A stretch of DNA of 64,000 bases from Acinetobacter sp. WC-141 (GCF_000313935.1 NZ_AMSS01000072.1:1-64000); one strand, 5' to 3'; positions 26,653-36,163 are shown, numbered from the stretch's first letter. Notes: generated by a model not told the origin, from the sequence alone. Translations and numbers: made by a program.

Positions 26653-27609
26653 ATTTAAAGAACCTCATAAAAACGATAAATCCTGTGCCTTGTTATTGTT
26701 CAGGGCCTAGGATTTCAATCAATTGTATAAGTAATCTATAAAAAAGATATATTTTTGTTCATTTTATTTTATATATGCTATGCATAATTTGATTAATGTG
26801 GTAGGGCGGATTTTCTAAATTTATTGTTAATTTTTTGTAGTTAATTTATTGTTTAAAATAAAAAAATTAATTTATTTTTTAGTGGATTTTTACCATTTAA
26901 TTTAGCGTTAAAGCTTAAAAAATAGTTGATTTTTATGATCAATTTTTGCTCTTTTTTATTGGATTTGTTTGCTTTTTAATCTTTTTTAAAGTTACTTTTT
27001 TAAGAATTAATACTCAATGCAATATGAATTGTTACTTTATAACATTATTTTAATGGAAGGATGTACAAGAATAAACCACTATGAGTAAGCCCATAGAATC
27101 TATTCTATTTGAACAAATTTAGTGCGATGTGTTGCCTGAATTTTGTGCGCTAGACTTTTATAAGTATTTTTGTTTAAAAAAAGACCCAAAATAGTTCATA
27201 AGTTTTAAAACAGAAAAAATAAAGAAATCTAATTAAAAGAAATGCCCATTCACAGATCATTAAAAGCCAGTTTTAAAAAATTTACGTAATTTTTATATCC
27301 CTTATTTAAGTTTAAATAGAAATTTTACATTGAGTAAATTGATACTGCCGATGTTGTTAATTTATTTCCGACAAGGTGTTTCCTCATGTTGTTCTTTTTT
27401 AATTGGATAAATGTAGTGTTTCATAATATTGTTTTTTATGAATATATTTTTAAACTTAATAAGCATTTTTCTCCTCATAAAAATATTCTAATTTCTAAAT
27501 TAATGAAGTGCAGCGATAAGAAAGATGTACTTGGCACAGCAATTGCTAAAGCTTAAGTAACACAATGTGTTTATACATAAATCGTGCATTCATTATGGGG
27601 GAGATCAGA
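26653..27609. other. 957-bp AT-rich intergenic region between two porin genes
   Basis: No coding frame of substance on either strand, and no mobile element or remnant that I can name. The left end is the oprD promoter (candidate -10 near TTATACAAT on the minus strand). The right end holds a sigma-54 promoter for the TorF-like porin. The middle is rich in A/T runs, consistent with a bent DNA/enhancer-looping region; the length suits a remote activator site. Confidence 0.5.
27532..27547 (+). promoter_or_regulatory. sigma-54 promoter of the TorF-like porin gene
   Basis: TGGCAC-N5-TTGCT, a perfect match to the sigma-54 consensus with GG at -24 and GC at -12 in correct spacing. The predicted start is near 27558, leaving a leader of about 50 nt before the ATG. 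Confidence 0.85.
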
Positions 27610-28422
27610 ATGATGAAATTTGCACTTAAGGCCTTAGGTCTTGGTATCTTTGCAGCAGGTTCAACCATGGCTATGGCTGAAGATGCACCATCTTTTTATG
27701 GTATTACAGCAACCGGGAGTGTCGCAGCAACCACAGACTACCGTTTCCGTGGTATTACGCAATCGTCAAACAACCCGGCAATTCAAGGTGGTTTTACTTT
27801 TTCTCATAAGTCTGGTGCATATGTTGCGCTTTGGGGGTCAAGCGTTGACTTTAATACACCTGGCGTTTCAACTGAAACCGATATCTCATTAGGTTATACC
27901 AATACCTTAAAACTGTCAGATAAGCTGGCACCGACCTATGACGTGGGTGTAATTCATTACGGCTATATTGGTTCTGATTCAAAATTTACTAACCCATACA
28001 ATGGGGATACTGGTTTTGACTTTAACGAATTTTACGGGAAATTAACATTTGCAGACTCTTTATTTAAAGGTGATGCACTTAGTGTGGGTGTAAGTTATTC
28101 GGATGATTACTGGGGCCACTCTGATGAGTTCTGGTATTTTAACGTCGGTTATTCAGCACCAATTGCAGACACAGGATTTACTGGGCTTGCTTCAGTTGGT
28201 TATAACAAGCTTAAAAATAAAGACTCTTTACTTGTAGTTGCGGGTGGACCAGGTGAAGACGATAGCTATATCGATTATAAAGTCGGCGTAAACTATAACA
28301 TTTTGGGTATTGTTGCTGAGCTAGATGTAGTTGGTACAGATATTAGTACTTCTGGCATGACCGATGCTCAGAAAAAACCTTATGACACAGGTTTAGTGTT
28401 TAGTTTAACTAAAACATTCTAA
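27610..28422 (+). CDS. TorF-family putative porin
   Basis: A 270-residue outer-membrane protein of the TorF/Gcw_chp family. The signal peptide (MMKFALKALGLG...) is cut after MAMA. The family hallmark TTDYRFRGITQSS starts near residue 32 of the precursor, and the barrel ends in a terminal phenylalanine (LTKTF). Its substrate is unknown. I start at the ATG at 27610 (GGGGGAG 6-8 nt upstream); an earlier in-frame start at 27565 would fall a few bases after the sigma-54 transcription start and lacks a ribosome binding site. Sigma-54 control suggests induction under nitrogen or another NtrC-like signal. Confidence 0.85.
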   Translation: MMKFALKALGLGIFAAGSTMAMAEDAPSFYGITATGSVAATTDYRFRGITQSSNNPAIQGGFTFSHKSGAYVALWGSSVDFNTPGVSTETDISLGYTNTLKLSDKLAPTYDVGVIHYGYIGSDSKFTNPYNGDTGFDFNEFYGKLTFADSLFKGDALSVGVSYSDDYWGHSDEFWYFNVGYSAPIADTGFTGLASVGYNKLKNKDSLLVVAGGPGEDDSYIDYKVGVNYNILGIVAELDVVGTDISTSGMTDAQKKPYDTGLVFSLTKTF

Positions 28423-28435
28423 GTTTTGAGTTATA

Positions 28436-28462
28436 AAAAGCGGGTTTATTGACCCGCTTTTT
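28436..28462. terminator. terminator between the TorF-like and DapA-like genes
   Basis: aaaaagcgggt / acccgcttttt hairpin with short loop and T-tract on both strands. Confidence 0.88.
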
Positions 28463-28465
28463 TTA

Positions 28466-29344
28466 TTAGTTTTCTATTTCAGAAAGTAGCTGTTTTAATT
28501 GGCTAAGCTCAATATCCGAGGCTTTGGACAGTGGTTTACGTGGTGAACCCGCAGAGACACCCTGTAGCTGTAAACCTGCTTTAATCGTTTTAGGTAACCC
28601 ACCATTTACAATAAAGCGTAGTAGAGGAAGTTGTTGATAAAATGTTTTTTGGGCTCGTTCTAACTCACCATTTTTTACATATTCAATAAGCTGTTGAGGT
28701 TGCTGACCTAACAGGTTTGGTGCTGCTGTACACCAACCGCTTGCTCCTGCACATAAGGCTTCTAAAGCTAGAGGGTTGCAGCCGTTATAAAATGGAAGTT
28801 CACCTTTTGAGAGTTCCTGAATTTTATGCATACGTTGAATGTCACCGCTACTTTCTTTCACCATTGTAATATTTGCAATGTTGTTAAACATACGTACGAT
28901 TAATTCTGGCGACATATCAACACCACTAGTCGCAGGGTTGTTATAAATCATAATCGGTAAAGTCGTTGCTTGGGCAATTGCCTGATAATATTCAAAAATC
29001 TCTTGATCTGTGAGTTTCCAGTAAGATACAGGAATCACCATAAGTGCATCTGCACCATAACTTTGTGCGATTTGCGCCTTTTTGATGGCTTGATCAGTGG
29101 TGAGTTCTGAAATTCCAATAATGACAGGCGCACGTTTGTTAATGCTTTCAATTGAAGTTTTAGCCACTAAGCACCACTCATCCCATTCAAGATAAGCGCT
29201 TTCGCCTGTGCTACCCAAAGGTGCAATCGCATCACAGCCATTTTCAATAAGCAAATCCAGCATCTGTTTTAAAACAGGAAGATTAATAGTGTTGTCATCA
29301 GAAAATGGAGTAACAGGGTAGCCAATAATGCCGTGTAGTTTCAT
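28466..29344 (-). CDS. dihydrodipicolinate synthase-family aldolase
   Basis: A 292-residue (beta/alpha)8 lyase of the DapA/NanA family. The Schiff-base lysine is K163 in MVKESSGD, with Y134 (MIYNNPATSG) and the GSTGES loop (44-49). These enzymes condense or cleave pyruvate or a related 2-oxoacid. The lysine-pathway DapA arginine signature is not obvious here, so this is more likely a catabolic relative than the lysine enzyme. It is 15 bp from the class II aldolase gene on the same strand, and both lie divergently from a MocR regulator. Confidence 0.85.
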   Translation of the reverse strand: MKLHGIIGYPVTPFSDDNTINLPVLKQMLDLLIENGCDAIAPLGSTGESAYLEWDEWCLVAKTSIESINKRAPVIIGISELTTDQAIKKAQIAQSYGADALMVIPVSYWKLTDQEIFEYYQAIAQATTLPIMIYNNPATSGVDMSPELIVRMFNNIANITMVKESSGDIQRMHKIQELSKGELPFYNGCNPLALEALCAGASGWCTAAPNLLGQQPQQLIEYVKNGELERAQKTFYQQLPLLRFIVNGGLPKTIKAGLQLQGVSAGSPRKPLSKASDIELSQLKQLLSEIEN

Positions 29345-29359
29345 GGTCGAAATCTCTTT

Positions 29360-30136
29360 TTAAATACAGTCAGAATGTTTTTTCAAAGCTTTACGTGCGT
29401 AGTAAGCAAAGTTCACTTTGTTGCGTTTATCGGTAGATACCCAGTCATGAGCTTCTATGGCTAAATCGTGTGGGATTGGCTGAATTTGCCCGGCAGACAT
29501 GGCTAGCAGTTGCAGTTGAGCTGCGCGTTCAATTAAAAGAGCCAAGTTGCATGCTTCTTCAATAGTTTTTCCTGTGACCAGTTGTCCATGGTGAGACAAC
29601 AAAACAGCGCGGTTTTTACCTAGAGCAGAAGAAATCAAAATGCCTTCTTCATTGCCAACAGGAACGCCCGGCCAATGGCCTACAAAAGAACAATCTTCGT
29701 AAAGTGCGCAAACGTCCATTTGGGAAACCATAAGTGGAATTTGAAGCATCGACAGGGCAGCTACATGGGTGGGATGCGTATGGATAATGCAGTTCACTTC
29801 TGGATGTTCTTTATAAATCCATGTGTGAAAACGATTGGCTGGGTTTGCCATTCCTTCTTGATTGATTGGCTCTAAATCTTGATTCACCTCAAGTAAGTTT
29901 GAGGCAGTAATTTCATCAAAACCTAAACCGAAACGCTGAGTAATAAAGGAATCTTTATTTTCACTACGGCAAGTAATTTGGCCTGCTAAACCAGCATCAT
30001 GGCCATGATCAAATAAAATACGACAAGTGAGTGCAAGCTTTTGGCGATCAGTTAAATCTGAGTCGCTAATCCACTTTTGCATGTCTTGTTGTGCGTGTTG
30101 CATCAGATCTTGTTTGTTTACAGAAGCAGTCTTCAT
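29360..30136 (-). CDS. class II aldolase/adducin-family protein
   Basis: A 258-residue zinc-dependent aldolase-like protein. Zinc ligands are visible as H119 and H121 in HTHP and a later SHHGQ (H182/H183). Family members split or epimerise phosphorylated sugars or condense a 2-hydroxy-ketone; the substrate cannot be read from the sequence. I start at the ATG at 30136, with GGAG 6 nt upstream; a longer frame begins at 30160. It is co-directional with the DapA-like gene, so the two may act on one pathway, with the MocR product as sensor. Confidence 0.85.
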   Translation of the reverse strand: MKTASVNKQDLMQHAQQDMQKWISDSDLTDRQKLALTCRILFDHGHDAGLAGQITCRSENKDSFITQRFGLGFDEITASNLLEVNQDLEPINQEGMANPANRFHTWIYKEHPEVNCIIHTHPTHVAALSMLQIPLMVSQMDVCALYEDCSFVGHWPGVPVGNEEGILISSALGKNRAVLLSHHGQLVTGKTIEEACNLALLIERAAQLQLLAMSAGQIQPIPHDLAIEAHDWVSTDKRNKVNFAYYARKALKKHSDCI

Positions 30137-30189
30137 CTTTTCTCCAGTCCAGTTGACCAAATTAAGTAGGTGAAGGCAGAATAGAAAAC

Positions 30190-30238
30190 AACTGGATGAA
30201 TCAATACATCCAGTTTTTATAAGTTATCTGGTCCAGAT
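30190..30238. promoter_or_regulatory. operator region between the aldolase operon and mocR
   Basis: Two dyads: AACTGGATG-N8-CATCCAGTT (30190-30215) and ATCTGG-T-CCAGAT (30226-30238). The shared CTGG/CCAG cores, near the mocR start and in the promoter region of the divergent operon, fit binding sites for a MocR/GabR-type dimer. Confidence 0.6.
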
Positions 30239-30247
30239 GAGGCAAAT

Positions 30248-31699
30248 ATGCTAAGACCTTGGCAAGTACATTTTCGTATTGATGAAAGAGAAGAAAAAAC
30301 GGTTTTTCTAAAACTGACTAACTTGATTAGTCAGGAAGTTTTAAGTGGCCGTTTGGCGCAAGGGACTATGCTGCCGGGCTCTCGTAGCTTATCAAAAGAA
30401 TTAGGAATTAATCGGAAAACAGTACAAGCGGTCTATGAAGAATTAGAAGCACAAGGATGGCTTGTGACTCGTCCCAGAAAAGGCACATTTGTGGCAGATG
30501 TTTTGCCAGAAAAACAGCTCCAAATAGAGCCGATATCTGAGCGAAAAGTTAATGATAAACCGACTATTCAGCAAGTTGCTTTATATCCACATAACGATGG
30601 GGTGCCAGATCCACGGCTTATTCCCTACGAACTATTTTCACGCGCCTATCGGCATGCACTGATTAAAATTACTCAAAATCAGTATATGGGATATGGTGAC
30701 CCACGAGGTATGATTGAGTTAAGACAAGCCTTACAACAAATGTTGTCGATGGAGCGTTTTATGAATGTTGCCGAAGATGAGATTTGTATTGTACGGGGTA
30801 GCCAGATGGGAATTTTTCTTGCCTCTCGTGCATTACCTAATCGGCAGGGCGTTATTATTGTTGAAGAGCTTTACTACCCATCTGCTTTTAAAGCGTTCCA
30901 ATCAAATGGTTTTCAGGTCGTTTCTGTCAAATTAGATGGACAAGGTATTGTCATTGAGGATTTAGAACGGATTTTACAAGAGCATTCTGTAGCTGCCATT
31001 TATACAACCCCACACCATCAATATCCTACAACAGTCACGATGACAATGAATCGCCGTCTCCAACTCTTAGAGCTTTCAAAAAAATGGGGCTTTTATATTA
31101 TTGAAGATGACTATGACCATGAATTTCATTATGACAGTCGGCCTATGCCACCCTTAGCGAGTTTGCCTCATTCTGAGTTGGTTATTCATGTGGGTTCATT
31201 ATCTAAAGTTTTTGCACCCGGTATTCGATTAGGCTATATGGTGGCATCTCCAACAATCATTCAATCGATTACTGAAGATATTTTACTGATTGATCGTCAA
31301 GGTAATAATATTACTGAACTTGCTTTAGCTGATTTAATGCAGCGGGGCGAAATCAAACGACATATCCGTAAAATGAAAAAAATATATCAGCTACGCCGTG
31401 ATCATGTGTTAGCTGAGTTTAAAAGAATTTTTGCAGAGCGTGTTCATATACAACCACCCGCGGGTGGAATGGCTGTATGGGTGAAATTCCAGAAACCATT
31501 TACTCAAGATCAGCTTATAAAATTAAAAGAACTCAACATTGATACAGAGCAAAAGTTTAAACAAGGGGAGTCTTCTAGTCATTGTATTCGCTTGGGTTTT
31601 GCAGCTTTATCAGAGAAGGAAATCACTGCTTTAATTGAGACGTTAAACAGAGTTCTTAATAAAAGAACAGCGGACTCATCATCCGCTGTTTTACCTTAA
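30248..31699 (+). CDS. MocR-family PLP-dependent transcriptional regulator
   Basis: A 483-residue fusion of a GntR-type winged helix (about 44-82, SLSKELGINRKTVQAVYEEL) with a fold-type-I aminotransferase domain. The PLP lysine is K320 in HVGSLSKVFAPG, and the DDYDHEF strand precedes it. Such proteins bind PLP and an amine ligand and act as activator or repressor; they rarely catalyse transamination. It diverges from the aldolase operon, with dyads in between. GAGG lies 5 nt before the ATG. Its 3' end runs into a terminator hairpin and overlaps the convergent comM by 4 bp. Confidence 0.93.
   Translation: MLRPWQVHFRIDEREEKTVFLKLTNLISQEVLSGRLAQGTMLPGSRSLSKELGINRKTVQAVYEELEAQGWLVTRPRKGTFVADVLPEKQLQIEPISERKVNDKPTIQQVALYPHNDGVPDPRLIPYELFSRAYRHALIKITQNQYMGYGDPRGMIELRQALQQMLSMERFMNVAEDEICIVRGSQMGIFLASRALPNRQGVIIVEELYYPSAFKAFQSNGFQVVSVKLDGQGIVIEDLERILQEHSVAAIYTTPHHQYPTTVTMTMNRRLQLLELSKKWGFYIIEDDYDHEFHYDSRPMPPLASLPHSELVIHVGSLSKVFAPGIRLGYMVASPTIIQSITEDILLIDRQGNNITELALADLMQRGEIKRHIRKMKKIYQLRRDHVLAEFKRIFAERVHIQPPAGGMAVWVKFQKPFTQDQLIKLKELNIDTEQKFKQGESSSHCIRLGFAALSEKEITALIETLNRVLNKRTADSSSAVLP
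31666..31692 (+). terminator. mocR terminator inside its own coding end
   Basis: aacagcgga / tccgctgtt hairpin, 9-bp stem with 7-nt loop, then TTTTAC. It lies in the last codons of mocR because comM begins converging immediately. Confidence 0.7.
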
Positions 31700-33183
31700 G
31701 AATGATTGCCTCGATAAGAGAGCGCTTCTGTAAGATGAGGACTTTGGATCACCTCACTTTGAGCCAAATCGGCAATGGTTCGCGCTACTCGTAAAACACG
31801 ATGATAAGCGCGAGCCGATAGATTTAAACGTTGTTGAGCCATTTCAATCATTCGTTGCGAAGTATTATCAAGGACAGCATATTGCTCAAGTTGTTTCGGT
31901 GAAAGTGCTTGATTTAAACAATCTTGTCTTTGCATTTGTTGTTCATAAGCAGAAATCACACGTTGTCGAACGCTGCTAGAATCTTCAGCAGGTGTTGGAT
32001 CTTGCAGTTCCTGAGCTTTTAAAGGTGGTACATCAATATGCAAATCGATACGGTCAAGTAAAGGTCCCGATATACGGTTTTGATAGCGCTTAATACTTTC
32101 AGGTGAACACTGGCAACGACTATCTTGATTAAACGCATAACCACACGGGCAGGGGTTCATGGCTGCAATCAGTTGGAAATTAGCTGGATAGGTAATTTGC
32201 CGAGCTGCTCGTGAGATAATGATTTCTTTTGACTCAAGCGGCTGCCGTAAAACTTCTAGCACTTTTCTGTCAAACTCAGGAAGTTCATCTAAAAACAAAA
32301 CCCCTAAATGCGACAATGTTATTTCGCCCGGTTTAGGGTGAGATCCGCCTCCAACGAGTGCAATCGCGGATGCTGTATGATGGGGCGCTCGAAATGGACA
32401 CTGACCAAAAGTATGTGATGTATTTGAAATTGAATAAATACTCGCAACCTCAAGTGTTTCTTGATTAGAGAGAGGCGGTAAAATTGAAGGAAGCCTTGAG
32501 GCAAGTAGAGTCTTACCTGTTCCGGGTGGTCCTTTAAAAAGTAAGGAGTGCCCTCCAGCCGCAGCAATTTCGAGTGCACGCCGTGGGCGTAGCTGACCTT
32601 TTACATCTGCCAGATCAAATTTATAAGGCATTTGGTTTGAAGTGGTCGTAGGTTCAACCGAAGAGAGAGATTTTGTGCCCAGAAAATGTTCACAGACTTC
32701 TTTTAAATGGCTCACCGGATAACATTTAAAGTCGGGTAAATGGCTAATATCCTGACTATTATCAAGCGGTAAAAGCATTTTATGCTTAGCCTGTTGACAA
32801 GCCATTGCCAAAGTTAAAGTACCTGACACTGGCCTTACATGGCCATCAAGTGCTAACTCTCCAATAAATTCAAAATCTTCGGCGCAGTTTTCTGGGAGCT
32901 GACCAGAGGCAATTAGAATACCGACAGCAATGGGTAAATCTAGACGTGAACCATCTTTGGGCAAATCTGCTGGTGCAAGATTAATGGTCAGTCGTTTAGT
33001 CGGAAATTGAAATCCACTATTAATAATGGCTGAGCGAACGCGGTCTTTACTTTCTCTGACTGCCGCTTCTGCTAGACCTACAATGGTCAGAGAAGGTAAG
33101 CCTTGACTCACATGTACCTCTACTTCAATGAGAGGTGCATGTAAACCCAAAAGTCCCCGTGTATAAATTTTAGAAAAAGACAT
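31696..33183 (-). CDS. comM: ComM/YifB-family Mg-chelatase-like AAA+ ATPase, intact
   Basis: A 495-residue AAA+ protein that acts as a hexameric helicase driving branch migration during natural transformation. An N-terminal Lon-substrate-like domain (to about 180) precedes the Walker A motif GPPGTGKT at 218-225. Walker B is LFLDELPEF, and a zinc cluster CPCGYAFNQDSRCQC follows. The frame is complete. In many A. baumannii strains comM is split by AbaR resistance islands; here it is not. Confidence 0.95.
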   Translation of the reverse strand: MSFSKIYTRGLLGLHAPLIEVEVHVSQGLPSLTIVGLAEAAVRESKDRVRSAIINSGFQFPTKRLTINLAPADLPKDGSRLDLPIAVGILIASGQLPENCAEDFEFIGELALDGHVRPVSGTLTLAMACQQAKHKMLLPLDNSQDISHLPDFKCYPVSHLKEVCEHFLGTKSLSSVEPTTTSNQMPYKFDLADVKGQLRPRRALEIAAAGGHSLLFKGPPGTGKTLLASRLPSILPPLSNQETLEVASIYSISNTSHTFGQCPFRAPHHTASAIALVGGGSHPKPGEITLSHLGVLFLDELPEFDRKVLEVLRQPLESKEIIISRAARQITYPANFQLIAAMNPCPCGYAFNQDSRCQCSPESIKRYQNRISGPLLDRIDLHIDVPPLKAQELQDPTPAEDSSSVRQRVISAYEQQMQRQDCLNQALSPKQLEQYAVLDNTSQRMIEMAQQRLNLSARAYHRVLRVARTIADLAQSEVIQSPHLTEALSYRGNHS

Positions 33184-33248
33184 CTTATTGTTCCATTATG
33201 GTGCTTCATTTTTAATCGTTGTAAAGTATAAGTGCGCTACAGTGGTGC

Positions 33249-33476
33249 TTATTTTTTATTCTTTAAAGTTTCTTCTAATAGACTCACTTGTTTTTGTAGC
33301 TCTTCTAAACGTTGGTTGGCCGATTGAAGTGCAGTTTTTTGGCGGTCAATCTCTTGTCTGGAAACAAGATCTAACTTTTCGACTGCTTCATTTAATAATG
33401 CACGTAAATTTTTTTCCAAATCTTTTTTAGGCTCATCAATTTGTTCCAGAATGGCCTGTAATAAAGTTTCTAGCAT
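33249..33476 (-). CDS. ubiK: UbiK-family ubiquinone biosynthesis accessory factor
   Basis: A 75-residue coiled-coil protein of the BMFP/YqiC family. Nearly the whole length is helical: a first helix (LLQAILEQIDEPKKDL) and a long coiled coil (about 33-72) rich in Q, E and K. UbiK binds UbiJ and helps assemble the aerobic ubiquinone complex. It ends 66 bp from comM's start and is upstream of the divergent glnK. Confidence 0.85.
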   Translation of the reverse strand: MLETLLQAILEQIDEPKKDLEKNLRALLNEAVEKLDLVSRQEIDRQKTALQSANQRLEELQKQVSLLEETLKNKK

Positions 33477-33697
33477 AAAATATCCAAAGTGTTGTATTAC
33501 CTTATGGTTTACAGTTTACCACTGCTTGAACGTGGGATATAGGTTTCAATTCTTTTAGTATAAATAGAACATTAAATCAGCAGCTAACCATACTGAAAAT
33601 TCATTTTATTTTTAATAGCTCATCTACATCTTGATCACTAAATAGGTTATAAAGAAACTTCATGCAAAAGATTCACTTCCCCCAACCTTTGAAATAT

Positions 33698-33712
33698 TGG
33701 CATGAAAATTGA
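33698..33712 (+). promoter_or_regulatory. imperfect sigma-54 promoter candidate before glnK
   Basis: TGGCAT-N5-TTGA, matching the sigma-54 consensus except at the -12 position (A for C). It lies 42 bp before the glnK ATG. Nitrogen control of glnK-amtB by sigma-54/NtrC is usual in gammaproteobacteria, which makes the match worth noting. Confidence 0.4.
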
Positions 33713-33718
33713 ACATAA

Positions 33719-34093
<375 letters not shown>

Positions 34094-34149
34094 TTGGCAC
34101 AAAGCTTGCTGAGTAGAAAATAACTCGCAAATGAGGTTGGGGGACACGA

Positions 34150-35544
34150 ATGAAAAAAATACTTATGGCGCTGAGTCTATCAGGCGCTCTTTTGGGTGGT
34201 ACTGCCGTTTGGGCAGAAGATGCTGTAACAACACCTACATCGGAAGTTGCGGCTACATCAACATCTCAAGCTACTGCAACCACAGCAGAAGCACCAGTTG
34301 CTGAAACTCCGGCAGCTCCAGCACCAACACCAAAACTTGATACAGGCGATACATCGTGGATTTTAGTTTCAACAGCTTTGGTTCTGTTAATGACCATTCC
34401 TGGTTTGGCACTATTCTACGGCGGTATGGTACGTAAAAAAAATGTCCTAAGTACGATGATGTTCAGCCTATCCGCTGCAATTTTAGTCAGTTTGCTGTGG
34501 GTGATTGCTGGGTATTCAATCGCGTTCTCTGGCACAGGTGCATTTTTTGGTGATTTGTCTAAAGCAATGCTCAACGGAGTCGCGTTTGATGCATTGAGTG
34601 GGACAATTCCTGAAAGTCTGTTTGTTATTTTCCAAATGACCTTTGCCATTATTACAGTTGCAATTCTTAGCGGATCTATTGCAGACCGTATGAAGTATTC
34701 AGCTTTCATGATCTTTATTGCGGTTTGGGTGCTCGTTGTTTATGCACCAATTACTCACTGGGTTTGGGCAACAGATGGCTGGTTATTTAAAGCAGGCGCA
34801 TTAGATTTTGCTGGTGGTACAGTTGTACATATCAACTCAGGTGTTGCAGGTCTAGTTGCTGCTTATATGCTTGGAAAACGTATTGGTTTGGGCCGTGAAT
34901 CTATGGCTCCGCATAACCTGACTCTAACTGTTGTTGGTGCAAGTTTACTTTGGGTAGGTTGGTTCGGCTTTAACGGTGGTAGTGCATTAGGCGCGGGTGC
35001 TCGTGCAAGTATGGCAATTTTAGTGACTCAAGTTGCTGCTGCCGCTGCTGCATTCTCTTGGTTAGTTGTTGAACGCATGATTCGTGGTAAAGCATCTGTA
35101 TTGGGTGGCGCTTCTGGTGCGGTCGCTGGTTTGGTTGTGATTACGCCAGCAGCAGGTTTTGTTGGGGTAGGCGGTGCTTTAGTCATGGGTCTTATCGGTG
35201 GCGTAGTGTGCTTCTGGGGGATTACTGCACTTAAACGCTTACTTAAAGCCGACGATGCTTTGGATGCGTTTGGTTTACATGCTGTAGGTGGTATTGTCGG
35301 TGCGATTTTAACTGGCGTATTCTACAGTGATGAAATTATTAAAGCAGCTAACGTTACCTTAGTATCAACATTTGCTGGTCAATTGTGGGTACAAGTTGAA
35401 GGTGTATTGGCAACCATGATTTACAGTGGTATCGCGACTTTTGTAATTCTTAAAGTGATTGATCTTGTGATTGGTATCCGTGTGAACGCCGATGATGAGC
35501 GCATGGGTCTAGATTTAAGCCAACATGGCGAACGCATAGAATAA
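34150..35544 (+). CDS. amtB: ammonium transporter AmtB
   Basis: A 464-residue inner-membrane ammonium channel with 11 helices. A signal peptide (cut after VWA) leads to an unusually long Thr/Ala/Pro/Val-rich periplasmic linker (about 23-62) before the first helix. Channel motifs are present: GLALFYGGMVRKKNVLS, the HINSGVAGL and GFNGGSAL signatures, and a histidine-bearing LHAVGGIVGAI helix (twin-histidine site). The cytoplasmic C-terminal tail GLDLSQHGERIE is intact for GlnK control. GGGGGA precedes the ATG. Confidence 0.95.
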   Translation: MKKILMALSLSGALLGGTAVWAEDAVTTPTSEVAATSTSQATATTAEAPVAETPAAPAPTPKLDTGDTSWILVSTALVLLMTIPGLALFYGGMVRKKNVLSTMMFSLSAAILVSLLWVIAGYSIAFSGTGAFFGDLSKAMLNGVAFDALSGTIPESLFVIFQMTFAIITVAILSGSIADRMKYSAFMIFIAVWVLVVYAPITHWVWATDGWLFKAGALDFAGGTVVHINSGVAGLVAAYMLGKRIGLGRESMAPHNLTLTVVGASLLWVGWFGFNGGSALGAGARASMAILVTQVAAAAAAFSWLVVERMIRGKASVLGGASGAVAGLVVITPAAGFVGVGGALVMGLIGGVVCFWGITALKRLLKADDALDAFGLHAVGGIVGAILTGVFYSDEIIKAANVTLVSTFAGQLWVQVEGVLATMIYSGIATFVILKVIDLVIGIRVNADDERMGLDLSQHGERIE

Positions 35545-35569
35545 TTCGTATATATCTGCTGTCTTAAAA

Positions 35570-35628
35570 GAACAGTCTTGCGCAGTGATCAAAGCGATAC
35601 TTTGATCTTGCTCAGGACTGTTTTTTTG
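35570..35628 (+). terminator. amtB terminator
   Basis: Long hairpin: outer aacagtc / gactgtt and inner gatcaaag / ctttgatc around a 5-nt loop, then TTTTTTT. Confidence 0.9.
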
Positions 35629-35704
35629 TCTCATAGAATGCTGGTTCTGTAAGCGTAGAAATTTTGCTACACTAGGTCAAAGTAATCGACCCTATAAATC
35701 CGCT

Positions 35705-36163
35705 ATGCATTGTCCATTTTGCAACGCCGCAGATAGTAAAGTCATCGATTCACGTTTAGCCGCCGAAGGCTGTCAGATTCGTCGACGTCGTGAGTGTGTA
35801 AGTTGCGGTGAACGTTTTACCACTTTTGAAAGCTATGAAGTGGTGATGCCCCGTGTAATCAAATCGAATGGAAAAAATGAACCTTTCGATGAGGCCAAAT
35901 TACGTCGTTCGTTAATGCACGCTTTGCAAAAACGTCCAGTCACCCAAGAACAGATCGAAACTGTTTTAAGTGATATCCAATTGCAGATTCGCCGTTTAGG
36001 TGAGCGCGACGTGAAGTCTAGAACAATTGGTGAAGTCGTCATGCAATCTTTATTTGCACTTGACCATGTCGCTTATGTTCGATTTGCTTCTGTCTATCAA
36101 GATTTTCAGGATGTTGAAGCTTTTCGCCGTCAAATTGAGCAAATGCAGCAACGTGAACAATAA
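35705..36163 (+). CDS. nrdR: transcriptional repressor NrdR
   Basis: A 152-residue repressor of ribonucleotide reductase genes. The N-terminal zinc ribbon has C3, C6, C31 and C34 ([12 protein letters not shown]), followed by an ATP-cone domain from about residue 49 ([17 protein letters not shown]). NrdR senses dATP/ATP and blocks nrd operons through NrdR boxes. It is 15 bp upstream of ribD on the same strand, the common nrdR-ribD arrangement. Confidence 0.95.
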   Translation: MHCPFCNAADSKVIDSRLAAEGCQIRRRRECVSCGERFTTFESYEVVMPRVIKSNGKNEPFDEAKLRRSLMHALQKRPVTQEQIETVLSDIQLQIRRLGERDVKSRTIGEVVMQSLFALDHVAYVRFASVYQDFQDVEAFRRQIEQMQQREQ

